From NCBI GenBank assembly GCA_020636005.1, contig JACJYR010000001.1, forward strand, positions 1,622,001 to 1,686,000: a stretch of DNA of 64,000 bases, in the 5' to 3' direction. Both the position numbers and the translations under genes were made by a program. Source of the DNA: Lewinellaceae bacterium. GTDB taxonomy: Bacteria > Bacteroidota > Bacteroidia > Chitinophagales > Saprospiraceae. This document shows, piece after piece, positions 1 through 8,772 of this stretch. Numbering within the stretch: position 1 is the stretch's first letter; each line of letters begins with the position of its first letter. Under the pieces are notes generated by a model. That model was not told where the DNA came from and searched no databases. It was given only the letters and a program-made list of their open reading frames with translations.

Positions 1-213
1 GGGACTTGTTGAAAGTGATCTCGGACTTGTTGAAGGTGATTCCGGACTTGTTGAAGGCGATTCCGGTCTTGTTGAAAGTGATTTCGGACTTGTTGAAGGC
101 GATCTCGGTCTTGTTGAAAGTGATTTCGGACTTGTTGAAGGCGATCTCGGACTTGTTGAAAGTGATTCCGGTCTTGTTGAAAGTGATTCCGGTCTTGTTG
201 AAAGTGATCCGGG
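1..213. repeat. 21-bp tandem repeat, about ten copies, cut by the window edge
   Basis: About ten head-to-tail copies of a 21-bp unit (core GGACTTGTTGAAAGTGATTTC with changes at a few fixed positions) run from the first base. Since 21 is divisible by three, the array codes for a seven-residue repeat. On the plus strand one frame gives an acidic GLVESDF-like repeat ending at a stop near 250, and another gives LLKVISD. On the minus strand a frame gives EITFNKS. The array may therefore be the end of a gene lying outside the window; strand and frame cannot be decided here. Confidence 0.85.
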
Positions 214-250
214 ACTTTGCGGAGGCGATCTCGGGCTTTGCCCGGTTTGA

Positions 251-744
251 TGGCAAGGGACTGCCGCAGGGGCCTTTGCGGGTGCTTTAAAGGGGAGGGT
301 GATCAGCCGGCCCTTGGTGTTTCCGGGTGGCGTTCAGGATGGTTTGGGCGGCAGGAGGCCCACGGCCATCAATTTGTGCGTTTTGGTGTTGATGTATTTG
401 TTATTGCCAAAATAGTAATTTCGCCGCCTTGTTTTTATGCTTGTTGTTCACTCAGCCCAATTTTGTCATTGCCGCAGGCCAACTGCATCGCCAGGCGCAT
501 CGCTCCGCAAAGCACCGTTGCTGGCCTCGCAGTTCCTCCTTTGAGGATGACAAAGCGCTCGGAAACAAAAGATGAAAATATTTTGTCGTCGGAGATTGTT
601 CAAAAAAACTGTGTCATTTTCTCACAAGTGATTGATTGTGAGAGTGTGTTTTTTTACTGCCGAAAATAAGTTTTTAATAAAAGGAACGCGACGGTTTTTA
701 TTGAAACCTAAAATATTGACGCAGCTACCAAACACGTTCTTTCG
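251..744. other. gene-free stretch
   Basis: No convincing gene, promoter pair or terminator was recognised. A 150-codon plus-strand frame at 217-669 has no recognisable domain and mixed composition, and is not called. Confidence 0.5.
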
Positions 745-842
745 AAACACATAGGCACATTAGGACACATAGTTTATGCAATAAAAAATTTTATTGCATA
801 AAATTTTTTATTGGCTATGTGATCTATGTTTCTATGTGTTTT
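745..842. repeat. 98-bp nested inverted repeat
   Basis: The core is a perfect palindrome with 14-nt arms at 773-786 and 789-802, separated by two A residues. Outside it, an AACACATAGG..CACATAG stretch at 745-772 is mirrored by CTATGTG..CTATGTGTT at 816-842. The whole could fold as one long hairpin. It lies in an intergenic gap and contains no gene. It may be a small non-autonomous repeat or a bidirectional terminator. Confidence 0.7.
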
Positions 843-991
843 GATTAAATAAGTGTTGCGGTTTCAATCAGCCATATTAATAACTTATTTACGGCAGTAT
901 CAAAAACACACTTCTCTGAATAGTCTCTGTCGTCGGGCAATTGACCACACCGGGAACACCGCCTGGCAAAAACCTTAAAATCTATCCTACC

Positions 992-1633
992 ATGCCGACC
1001 AGCATCGCAAAGTTCACGTTCAACCCCTTCCAGGAAAACACCTACATCCTCTACGACGAAACCGGCGAGTGCGCCATCATCGACCCCGGCTGCTACGAGC
1101 AGATCGAGCGGATCGAACTGGAAAATTACATCACGGAAAACAAGCTCCGCCCCGTGCGGCTGCTCAACACCCATTGCCACATAGACCACGTGTTCGGCAA
1201 CAAGTTCGTCAGCGAAACCTACGGGCTGCCGCTGGAAATCCACCAGCACGAAAAAATCGTGCTGAGCACCGTGCCCCATGTGGCCATGATCTATGGCATG
1301 CCCTACAACGACCCGTCGCCCGAAGCGGGAAGGTATATCGGGGAGGGCGAAACCATTGCTTTTGGAAATACGAAGCTGAAGGCGCTCTTCACGCCGGGCC
1401 ACTCGCCGGGCAGCCTTTCCTTTTATTGCGAAGCGGGAAACTTCGTCATTGCCGGCGACGTGCTGTTCAAGGAGAGCATCGGGCGCACCGACCTGCCAGG
1501 CGGCGATTTTGACACCCTGATAAAGAGCATCCGGAAACAACTCCTGCCCCTGGGCGACGATGTCAATGTGCACCCCGGCCATGGCCATTCCACCACCATC
1601 GGGTACGAGCGGAAGTTCAACCCGTTTTTATAG
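992..1633 (+). CDS. MBL-fold metallo-hydrolase (glyoxalase II-like)
   Basis: A 213-residue protein of the metallo-beta-lactamase hydrolase superfamily. The zinc-binding motif HCHIDH follows LLNT around residue 66, and further metal ligands are seen in the GHSPGS stretch (about residue 140), in VIAGDVLF and in the C-terminal HPGHGHST. Proteins of this length and motif order in Bacteroidota are usually annotated as hydroxyacylglutathione hydrolase-like or MBL-fold hydrolases acting on thioesters, lactones or persulfides. The substrate cannot be read from sequence. The ATG at 992 is chosen over a TTG at 941 because the homologous fold starts at once with KFTFNPFQENTY. It stands alone; the next gene is convergent. 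Confidence 0.88.
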   Translation: MPTSIAKFTFNPFQENTYILYDETGECAIIDPGCYEQIERIELENYITENKLRPVRLLNTHCHIDHVFGNKFVSETYGLPLEIHQHEKIVLSTVPHVAMIYGMPYNDPSPEAGRYIGEGETIAFGNTKLKALFTPGHSPGSLSFYCEAGNFVIAGDVLFKESIGRTDLPGGDFDTLIKSIRKQLLPLGDDVNVHPGHGHSTTIGYERKFNPFL

Positions 1634-1677
1634 GGCATTGCTTTTTCCTTTTTTGGTGGGGCATATAGGGCCGATTT

Positions 1678-2943
1678 TCAATCCCCGACGACCAGCGATT
1701 TGATATACCCCAAAATCGCTGCCTGTTCTGCCTCTGAAAACCACCCGTCCACCCAGCTCGACATCAGCCGCAAGTGGCCCCGGAACTCGTAAAAGATGAC
1801 CGTCAGTCCCGGCACGATCAGGTTGGAGGGAAAGTTTTGGATATCCGCCACCGGCAGTCCGAGGAACTCATCCAGCCCGTGGAAGGAGTCCCCCAGGCTC
1901 GAAAAGGAAAAGGTGGACAATTTGCCCAACGATGGCAGGTTGAACATGGGATAGTAAATGGGCAGCGGCACGAAGCGGTATCCGTTGACGAATTCCACAA
2001 AGGCATGGGGCAGCCTTCGGCGCACCTGATCCCTCATCTGCAACTGAATAGCATCCACAGTGCTCGTAAGCGTGGCCAAATCCTGTATGCGCAATTTGTA
2101 AAACAAAAAAGACAGGCCGTTGAGCAGGGCTGCATCCTGCCCGCCTTTTTTCCTGAAGTTGACCGGCACGGGCGTCCAGATAAAGCCGTGTTTCTGCTGT
2201 CGGCTGAAGATGTTGTCGTGGAGGGCCTTGCAGACGGCAGCCAACAAAAAAGCACTCTTGTTATGCCCTGCCCCATACCGGGCGCTGTTGGCAGCGGCGG
2301 CCCTGGTTTCTTCTTTTGAAAAAACAACCTCCTTGAACACGATGGCCTTTTGCCCGGCGGGCAGGGGCCGCCCAAATTCCGTCATCTTCGTGTTGCCCTG
2401 CGTGAAGGCAAACCCGATGGCCTTAAAAAAGGCCTGGAACCGCCTTGGCACGGGGGTATGGAAGGGCCTGCCAGGGAACAGGGCGACACCCCGTTCGCCG
2501 TTCAGGGAGCGGATGAAGGCCTGTACGCCCGCATGGTCGAACACCGTGTGGTGGAAGGAAAAAAGCAGGCAGGTTCTTGCCGGGTTGTTGAAAAAAAACA
2601 CCTGTATGCCGACGGGTGGCCTCTGGTGAAAATCGAGGGGAGCGTTCAGGCACCCGGCGGGGATGGTTGCCGAATCCGCTTCGTGGAACGACACCGGCAG
2701 GCAGCCCGGCTTTTTCGTTTCCGCCACATAGGAGTAGCCCAGCCCACCGTGGCTGTGCAGGCGGAGGCGGGCTATACGGCGGCAGAGGTCGTTTTCAGCC
2801 ACGGCCCGCTCCAACCGCTCCCGTTCCAGCCTCCCCTCCAGGAATATGGCCAGCCTCGTCACGTGGCCCGGCCCCTTTTTCCGGCGGATGTGGTGGTCCA
2901 CCAGTACCTGGAAGAAATCAATGCCGGAAAGGAAGTAGCGCAT
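1678..2943 (-). CDS. condensation/acyltransferase-like protein (HHxxxD motif)
   Basis: A 421-residue protein carrying HHTVFDHAG near residue 130. This matches the HHxxxDxxG catalytic motif of CoA-dependent acyltransferases of the condensation-domain / wax-ester synthase / PapA superfamily, in which the second His acts as general base for acyl transfer to a hydroxyl or amine. A distal LTVIFYEFRG-like stretch fits the C-terminal subdomain. It follows crtI directly on the same strand, so acylation of a carotenoid or a related lipid is a reasonable inference, not a demonstrated role. The ATG at 2943 is preferred to one at 2994: the extra 17 residues are proline-rich and come from a C/A-rich repeat arm (..CATCACTTCTAAAAAT) like those found before other start codons in this window. 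Confidence 0.68.
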   Translation of the reverse strand: MRYFLSGIDFFQVLVDHHIRRKKGPGHVTRLAIFLEGRLERERLERAVAENDLCRRIARLRLHSHGGLGYSYVAETKKPGCLPVSFHEADSATIPAGCLNAPLDFHQRPPVGIQVFFFNNPARTCLLFSFHHTVFDHAGVQAFIRSLNGERGVALFPGRPFHTPVPRRFQAFFKAIGFAFTQGNTKMTEFGRPLPAGQKAIVFKEVVFSKEETRAAAANSARYGAGHNKSAFLLAAVCKALHDNIFSRQQKHGFIWTPVPVNFRKKGGQDAALLNGLSFLFYKLRIQDLATLTSTVDAIQLQMRDQVRRRLPHAFVEFVNGYRFVPLPIYYPMFNLPSLGKLSTFSFSSLGDSFHGLDEFLGLPVADIQNFPSNLIVPGLTVIFYEFRGHLRLMSSWVDGWFSEAEQAAILGYIKSLVVGD

Positions 2944-2997
2944 ATTTTTAGAAGTGATGGGGTGAGGGGTAGGCGGCGGGGGAGCGTGCGGCATCCT

Positions 2998-4545
2998 TTA
3001 AACTGGCAGTTCGGCATCGCTCCCTTTCCTGCTTCCCGTCTTCTTCGATACCATATCCGAAACGATTTTGGCAGATAAAAAGGACAGTGGGACACCTGCC
3101 CCGGGATGTACAGTGCCGCCGCAGAAAAAAAGGTTCTTGATGCGGTGCGAAAAGTTGGGGTGGCGCAGGAAGACGGAGAAAGTGCCGTTGTAGCTGTTGC
3201 CGTAGATGGAGCCAAAAGCAGCGCCCGTCCGCTGCTCGAAGTGGTGGGGGTTCTGCACCCGCTCAAAGGCGATGTGCGGCTCGATGTTTTCGCCCAGCAC
3301 CTTGCTCATGCGGCGGATGATGTTGTGGCGGGTGCGCTCCGTGATGGCCTGCCAGTCCTGGCCCTGCAGGTAGGGGGCGTTGATGAGGATGTACCAGTTT
3401 TCGCAGCCTGCCGGGGCGTCGGGCTGGTGGATTTTGCTGCTGATGTAGAGGTAGATCGTGATGTCGTCGCCGATGTCGGCATTGTTGAAAACGGTGTTGT
3501 ACTCGTCCCGCATGTCCTCGCTCAGCACCATGTTGTGGAAGGCCAGTTGCGGGAACTGCTTTTTCATGCCCCAATGGAACACAAGCGCCGAGTGGGACTT
3601 TTGGCGGTCGAGGAACACCCTGGGCGCTTTTTCCTGGGGCATCAGGTGGTGGTAGGTGTTGTAGGCGTCGAGGTTGCTGACCACGAGGTCGCTGTAGCGT
3701 TCCTGGCTGTTTACCACCAGGCCCGTTGCTTTTCCGTTTTGGGTCAAAATGCGCTCGACGGGGCTGTTGTAGCGAATCTCCACGCCCAACTCCCCGGCCA
3801 GTTTGGTCAAGGCCTTTACAATAGCGTACATACCGCCCACAGGCAGGTAAATACCGGCGTTGAGCTGGAAGTGGGAAATGACGTTGAGCACGCCCGGCGC
3901 CTTATAGGGGCTGGAGCCGAGGTAGCTGGCAAAGGCGTTGAAGAGGCGGCGGGTGCGGTCGTCCCTGAAGTTGCGCCGGTTGGCCTCGTCCATGCTGTGG
4001 AAGACCTCCACCTTGTGGAAGTTGACCACGCCCCGGAAGGCGTCACGGGTGAGGTAGGTGGAGAGGCTGTGCAGGGAGTTTTTCAAAAAAACCTCTTCGG
4101 TGAGGTCGTATTTCAGGGCGATGTCGGCCAGGTAGCGGCGGATGGTGGCCTCGTCGTCGTTGGTCTTGGTGGCCATTTCCCTTACGAGGCGCTCGGTGTC
4201 AGCGTAAAAATTCAAACAAAGGCCATCCTCGAAAAAGTAGTTGAAGGGCAGTTCGGGCCGGAGGATTTCGATGTAGTCCTTGGGGTTGCGGCCCGTGAGG
4301 TGGAAGAGATCCTCCACGTATTGCGGCATGGTGAACACGGAGGGGCCCATGTCGAAGCGGAAGCCGTCCTTGTGCCATTCGTACATTTTGCCGCCGGCCT
4401 CGCTGTTGGCCTCGAACACCGTGACCCGGTGGCCCTGCGCCGCCAATCGGATGGAGGCCGCCAAACCGGCCAGGCCGGAACCGATAATGCTAATGTTTTT
4501 TGCTTGACCGGTAAGTTGGTCGCTTACTTTGAGTACGCCATTCAT
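2998..4545 (-). CDS. crtI: phytoene desaturase family protein (CrtI-type)
   Basis: A 515-residue FAD-dependent oxidoreductase. The N-terminal dinucleotide-binding motif IIGSGLAGLAAS is followed by VFEANSEAGGKMYEW, and the C-terminal FFCGGTVHPGAGVPL is the bacterial-type phytoene desaturase signature. It is predicted to introduce double bases of unsaturation into phytoene or a later carotene, or to act as the related ketolase/saturase variants, at the inner membrane. The chosen ATG at 4545 places the Rossmann motif about 20 residues from the start, as in the family; 19 further upstream codons are open but lack family similarity. The acyltransferase-like gene follows closely. No phytoene synthase is seen in the window, so the exact CrtI subtype is open. 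Confidence 0.88.
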   Translation of the reverse strand: MNGVLKVSDQLTGQAKNISIIGSGLAGLAASIRLAAQGHRVTVFEANSEAGGKMYEWHKDGFRFDMGPSVFTMPQYVEDLFHLTGRNPKDYIEILRPELPFNYFFEDGLCLNFYADTERLVREMATKTNDDEATIRRYLADIALKYDLTEEVFLKNSLHSLSTYLTRDAFRGVVNFHKVEVFHSMDEANRRNFRDDRTRRLFNAFASYLGSSPYKAPGVLNVISHFQLNAGIYLPVGGMYAIVKALTKLAGELGVEIRYNSPVERILTQNGKATGLVVNSQERYSDLVVSNLDAYNTYHHLMPQEKAPRVFLDRQKSHSALVFHWGMKKQFPQLAFHNMVLSEDMRDEYNTVFNNADIGDDITIYLYISSKIHQPDAPAGCENWYILINAPYLQGQDWQAITERTRHNIIRRMSKVLGENIEPHIAFERVQNPHHFEQRTGAAFGSIYGNSYNGTFSVFLRHPNFSHRIKNLFFCGGTVHPGAGVPLSFLSAKIVSDMVSKKTGSRKGSDAELPV

Positions 4546-4715
4546 GATTGTGATCGCTTGGGTTAAACGTGGCACATCCTGCTCGATTTCTTCTACCCCC
4601 AATTCATGCTGTTGGGGTGAAACAAATGCGAAGGTAAGGATTCATCGGAAAGTGGAGATTTGTTAAATGAGCGGTTCTATACTTTAGCACGGATGGTTTT
4701 GTCCAGCGGTATTAA

Positions 4716-4785
4716 GTTGATGAGGGTTGATGAAGTTGATAAGGGTTGATAATGAACCAAATAAACCATTATCAACCTCATCAAC
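4716..4785. repeat. inverted repeat of GTTGATRRG units
   Basis: Four degenerate GTTGATGAG/GTTGATAAG-like units at 4716-4754 are mirrored by CATTATCAACCTCATCAAC at 4767-4785, giving a long imperfect hairpin. It lies between divergent genes. The unit is nearly the same as in the hairpin at 22333-22416. Confidence 0.7.
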
Positions 4786-4870
4786 CAGTCCATCCCTGAC
4801 AAAACCTGTCGTGCAGCGGTATAATTACAATTTAGGCCTACTTCCCCACCCTTCTCTCCCAACTGCCCTT

Positions 4871-4878
4871 TACCTTTG
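4871..4878 (+). promoter_or_regulatory. TAnnTTTG promoter -7 element
   Basis: TACCTTTG matches the Bacteroidota -7 consensus and lies 32 nt before the start codon of the DUF5686 gene. A clear -33 TTTG partner is not seen at the usual distance, so the call rests on the -7 element and position only. Confidence 0.5.
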
Positions 4879-4910
4879 CCCGGCAAATTTCCCCACCAAA
4901 CAGCGGCCTT

Positions 4911-7394
4911 ATGCGATTGCTTTATTGTTTACTGGCATTGACCATCCTTTCACCCTGCCTGGTTTTTTCCCAAAAAACCACGGTCTATGGCCGTGTGGTA
5001 GAGGCCACCACGGGCAGCCCCGTTTCTTTTGCCAATGTGTTTTGCGTCGGCACCACTGCTGGCGCCTACACGGACGAACTGGGCAACTACCTGGTGGATT
5101 CCCCTGAAAAATTCGACTCCATCAGGGTCTCGGCGTTGGGATACCAGGATACAGTACTGGCCGTTAAAATTTTTCAAAAACAGGAAATCAACATCCGCCT
5201 GAAATCAACAGACTACACGCTGGGCGAAGTGGTTGTCCATGCCGGCGAAAACCCCGCCTTCGAGGTGCTGCGCAACGTGGTGAAGCACAAAAAGGAAAAC
5301 GACCCGGAAAAATTCACGGCCTACGAGTACCGCTCCTACAACAAGGTGCAATTCGACCTCAATAATTTTACCGATAAAATCAAAAAGAATTTCCTCTTCA
5401 AGCCCTTCCCCTTCGTGTGGCAGTTCCAGGATTCCCTGGCCAACGGGGTGCGCTACCTGCCTTTTATGTTCAAGGAAAACGTGCGGCAGCACTACTACCG
5501 CAAGAAACCCAAGGCCTACCGGGAATATGTGATCGGCGAGCGGGAGGCACAGTTTTTCAAAGGGCCAAAGTCGGACGAGTTCATTTCGGAGCTTTATTTG
5601 AACCCCAACGTTTACGAGAACTTCGTGGTCATTTTGGACAAGAGTTTCCCCAGCCCCATCAACGACAATTTTAAAAGGCACTACAAATACTTTCTCGCCG
5701 ACACGCTCACGATGGTGGACGGCCTGCCCTGCTACTACCTGCGCTTCGCCCCCACGGGGGCCAGCGACGTGGCCTTCACCGGCAGCATGTTTATCCACGA
5801 CTCCACCTACGCCGTGAAGCGGGTAGAGCTCAATTTCAGCATCGAGGCCAACGTGAACTTCGTGCGCAGCTTCTATGTGCGCATTGACTACGACTGGCTG
5901 GGGCAAAAACACTGGTTTGCCAAGGAATTCAACGTGCTGGCCGATTTCACCGCCATCGAGCATTCCGCCGAAATGACGGGCTTCTTTGGCCACCGCCACT
6001 CGGAACTAAAGGACATCGTGGTGGACCAGCCCAGGGAGGACGAGATTTATGCCCCAATCGAGCAGGTCATCGAAACGGACAGCGTGCGCCTGCGCGACGA
6101 GGCCTTCTGGCTGGCCGAGCGGGGCGACACCCTTAGCCAGGAGGAACGGGACATTTTTTACCTGGTGGACACCATCCAGCGCAACAAGAAATTCAAGCTC
6201 ATCAAAAAGACTTTCAGCGCCATCGGCACCGGCTGGATCCCATTCAAATACTACGACATCGGGCAGTTGTTCACCTTTTACAGCTACAACGACGTGGAGG
6301 GATCGAGGCTGAAATTCGGCTTCCGCACCCCAAAAAAAAGCACCTTCCCCCTGCAGGCCACGGGCTACGCCGCCTATGGCACCCGGGACGAGCGCTGGAA
6401 GTTCAACAGCGAACTGAACTGGGTCTTTGGCCAACGGTACAAGCGCCATACGCTCGTCGGGGCTTCCTGGAAAAAGGACGTCAACCAGCTTGGGCGCAGC
6501 TACCGGGCCATTGCGCTCGACCACGTTTTTACCTATTTCCTCCAATTGGCCCCCTTCGATACCCGCACCTTCGAGGAGTATCAATCGGCCCATGTGGAGC
6601 GGGAATGGTTCCTGGGCTTCGTGACGAGGGCCGCTGTATTCAGGCAAAACGTGGCGCCGTTCGGCGATTACAATTTCCTCAATTCGGAGGGCGGGGTGGT
6701 GCCTTCATTCGACCTTTCCGGCTGGAAGGTGTCGGGCCGCCTGGCTTATGGTGAAAAGGGCATCAACGCCCGTTTTTACGACCCCGACAACGTGTTCTTC
6801 ATGCTGCGCTACCCGGTGGTGTCGTTCGACTTCACGGCGGGCATCAAGGATTTCCTGGACGGCGGTTTCAACTACCAGCGCCTGAGCCTGCGGGTGGAGC
6901 ACCAGCAGCGCCTCAACAAGTGGGGCTACCTGGCCTACATGGTGGAGGGCGGCAAAATCTGGGGCACCGTGCCGTACCCCTTCCTGGCCATCCCCTTCGG
7001 CAACCAGGCCGTGCTGGCCGACAAGGCTTCCTTCAACATGATGAACTACCTGGAATTCGCCTCCGACGAGTACGTGGCGCTGCACCTGGAGCACCATTTC
7101 GAGGGGCTGTTTTTCAATAAAATACCCGGCGTGAGGAAGCTGAAACTGCGGGAACTGGTATTTGGAAAAGTGTTCGCCGGGCGCCTGTCGGCAAAAAACG
7201 ACCCGGCCCGGGACGGCCGCTGGCAGTTCCCCGAACGGCTGCACCCGATACAGGAGCCTTATGTCGAAATAGGTTTCGGCATCGAGAACATCATCAAGCT
7301 GGGGCGGGTAGATTTCACCTGGCGCCTCAACTACCTCGACCACGAAGACACCTACCGTTTTTTGCCAAAACCCTCCTTCCAGTTTAGGTTTTAA
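4911..7394 (+). CDS. DUF5686 and carboxypeptidase-regulatory-like domain protein
   Basis: An 827-residue outer-membrane protein. Residues 1-20 form a signal peptide (hydrophobic run ending CLVFSQ). Residues about 22-105 form a carboxypeptidase-regulatory-like beta-sandwich of the kind that precedes TonB-dependent receptors (VYGRVVEATTGSPVSFANV). The rest matches the DUF5686 family, ending in amphipathic strands and a terminal aromatic residue (FQFRF), as in outer-membrane barrels. The family is widespread in Bacteroidota; its function is unproven and envelope biogenesis or transport is a guess. The gene has its own promoter-like element and is followed after seven bases by the repeat element at 7401-7716. 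Confidence 0.88.
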   Translation: MRLLYCLLALTILSPCLVFSQKTTVYGRVVEATTGSPVSFANVFCVGTTAGAYTDELGNYLVDSPEKFDSIRVSALGYQDTVLAVKIFQKQEINIRLKSTDYTLGEVVVHAGENPAFEVLRNVVKHKKENDPEKFTAYEYRSYNKVQFDLNNFTDKIKKNFLFKPFPFVWQFQDSLANGVRYLPFMFKENVRQHYYRKKPKAYREYVIGEREAQFFKGPKSDEFISELYLNPNVYENFVVILDKSFPSPINDNFKRHYKYFLADTLTMVDGLPCYYLRFAPTGASDVAFTGSMFIHDSTYAVKRVELNFSIEANVNFVRSFYVRIDYDWLGQKHWFAKEFNVLADFTAIEHSAEMTGFFGHRHSELKDIVVDQPREDEIYAPIEQVIETDSVRLRDEAFWLAERGDTLSQEERDIFYLVDTIQRNKKFKLIKKTFSAIGTGWIPFKYYDIGQLFTFYSYNDVEGSRLKFGFRTPKKSTFPLQATGYAAYGTRDERWKFNSELNWVFGQRYKRHTLVGASWKKDVNQLGRSYRAIALDHVFTYFLQLAPFDTRTFEEYQSAHVEREWFLGFVTRAAVFRQNVAPFGDYNFLNSEGGVVPSFDLSGWKVSGRLAYGEKGINARFYDPDNVFFMLRYPVVSFDFTAGIKDFLDGGFNYQRLSLRVEHQQRLNKWGYLAYMVEGGKIWGTVPYPFLAIPFGNQAVLADKASFNMMNYLEFASDEYVALHLEHHFEGLFFNKIPGVRKLKLRELVFGKVFAGRLSAKNDPARDGRWQFPERLHPIQEPYVEIGFGIENIIKLGRVDFTWRLNYLDHEDTYRFLPKPSFQFRF

Positions 7395-7400
7395 AAATAA

Positions 7401-7716
7401 GGTTCTTTGACAAATTCTGTGGAGCAAGGAAACCGTTAAAACGGTTTAGCACATAACCGCTTGATTTTCAACCCACGACTTAAGTCGTGCATTTATTTAG
7501 CGGTAAAAAGTCAGTAAATAAGCTCTCTTTTCCGCCCCTGACCCCTAAAGGGGAACCAAATCGGCAACTATCTACGAACTTCCCAATGTGGTTCCCCTTT
7601 AGGGGTCAGGGGCGGAGTAAGGCGGGAGGCGCTAAATAGATACTAAGTCTTGGATTGAAAATTGGCTGTCACTTTGAGCCGTTTTAACGGATGACCACGA
7701 GATTTGTCAAAAAACC
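7401..7716. mobile_element. MITE-like palindromic element (316 bp)
   Basis: The ends are 15-bp terminal inverted repeats with one mismatch (GGTTCTTTGACAAAT at 7401-7415; its mirror at 7702-7716). The similarity continues inward through a TCTGTGG/CTCGTGG stretch and a CCGTTAAAACGG motif at both ends. Inside are a 16-bp palindrome (7474-7489) and two perfect 27-nt inverted arms at 7532-7558 and 7589-7615. A-rich flanks AAAAATAA on both sides could be an 8-bp target duplication, but low complexity makes this weak. No transposase is encoded. It starts only seven bases after the stop of the preceding gene. Confidence 0.65.
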
Positions 7717-7790
7717 AAAAAATAATCAGCATATTTACCTGGCAATATGGGCAGGCTTCGCCCGTTTGTGAAAAAATCAATATCAGACCT

Positions 7791-8318
7791 ATGCAAAAAA
7801 TAAAGTACCTGCCCGTCCTTTTCTTCGCCATGATGGCCATTTCTGCCAACACCCCCCGCTTCGGCGCAACCTACACCGAGGACGAACTCCTCCAGGAATT
7901 CCGCCAAAAGCTGAAACTGGCAGCGGAGGACGAAAAAATCTGCAACGACCTCTATGCCAAGGCCGGGACCATCCAACACCCGAAGCCCCTGCTGAAAGGC
8001 TACATCGGTGCGGTGACCATCGCCAGGTCCAAACACGTATCGCTGTTCGACAAGCTGTCCACCTTCAAAAAAGGCGCCGCCATCCTGGAAGAAGCCGTGA
8101 CGGCCGCCCCCAACGAAACCGAGCTGCGCCTGCTCCGCCTGACACTCCAGCACAACCTGCCCGGTTTCCTCGGCTACAAAGACCACATCGCCGACGACAA
8201 GGAATTCATCCTGGCCAACTTCAGCAATACCCCCCCTGCCCTGCAGGGGAAAATCGCCGACTACGTGAACACCTCGGGCCGTTTTACAGACCAGGAAAAA
8301 CAGCGGTTGCGGGTTTGA
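7791..8318 (+). CDS. secreted protein of unknown function
   Basis: A 175-residue protein with an N-terminal signal peptide (MQKIKYLPVLFFAMMAISA). The mature part is mostly helical. Its pattern (RSKHVSLFDKLSTFKKG, then APNETELRLLRL) suggests helical repeats in a periplasmic protein. I do not recognise a named family, though similar short proteins are common in Bacteroidota. The ATG at 7791 is chosen because it gives a standard signal peptide; 29 upstream codons are open but lie partly in the repeat element. It stands alone. Confidence 0.7.
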   Translation: MQKIKYLPVLFFAMMAISANTPRFGATYTEDELLQEFRQKLKLAAEDEKICNDLYAKAGTIQHPKPLLKGYIGAVTIARSKHVSLFDKLSTFKKGAAILEEAVTAAPNETELRLLRLTLQHNLPGFLGYKDHIADDKEFILANFSNTPPALQGKIADYVNTSGRFTDQEKQRLRV

Positions 8319-8733
8319 GGGCGGGTGTGTTTATGGGCATAAGTTCGAAATAAGGCGCTGTAATGATTTTAAGTTGCTGCTTACTTATAGACAATCGTCA
8401 TTAAAAGTCATTGGTCATTGAAGTCATTTTATTGAAAATCACTGGCTTAGGATTTTGTTCCAATCAATTTTGAATGTGACTATCTATAAACATTGTCAAT
8501 CAAAGGTTTGCGGGAATTAAGAAATTTAATCTAAATTGTTGAAAACCAATTACATGTTTTAACCCCCAGCAATTGTAGCAACTTGGGATCATAATAAAGC
8601 CTTTGATAATTGCAGATCAGCGGCCACTACATTGACACCAGCCTCGACCAGAGCGTTGTTTTTCTCCAGCAGCACTTTTAATGGCCGGAAGCGGCCAGTT
8701 TCCTTTTGGCATTATTGAAAACCTTCTGTTTTT
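8319..8733. other. intergenic stretch without recognisable features
   Basis: About 415 bases, AT-rich towards the left, with no open frame of note, no clear hairpin and no RNA gene that I can recognise. The promoter-like element of the following gene lies at its right end. Confidence 0.5.
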
Positions 8734-8741
8734 TACCTTTG
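8734..8741 (+). promoter_or_regulatory. TAnnTTTG promoter -7 element
   Basis: TACCTTTG, 31 nt before the ATG of the S9 peptidase gene. TTTG at 8705-8708 is 25 nt upstream, longer than the usual 19-20 nt, so the -33 element is uncertain. Confidence 0.45.
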
Positions 8742-8772
8742 CCCGCCATTGAATCCAAACCTAAACTTCAAC

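Noticed and set aside
1..213. Possible CRISPR array
   Set aside because: Repeat units are directly adjacent with no spacers, and the unit is 21 bp with variable bases.
217..669. Plus-strand frame of 150 codons
   Set aside because: It overlaps the repeat end, has no domain or start context, and mixed low-quality composition.
3106..4566. Long plus-strand open frame of 486 codons opposite crtI
   Set aside because: It is the antisense shadow of the CrtI gene; its product is Val/His-rich without any domain, and the crtI frame has clear motifs.
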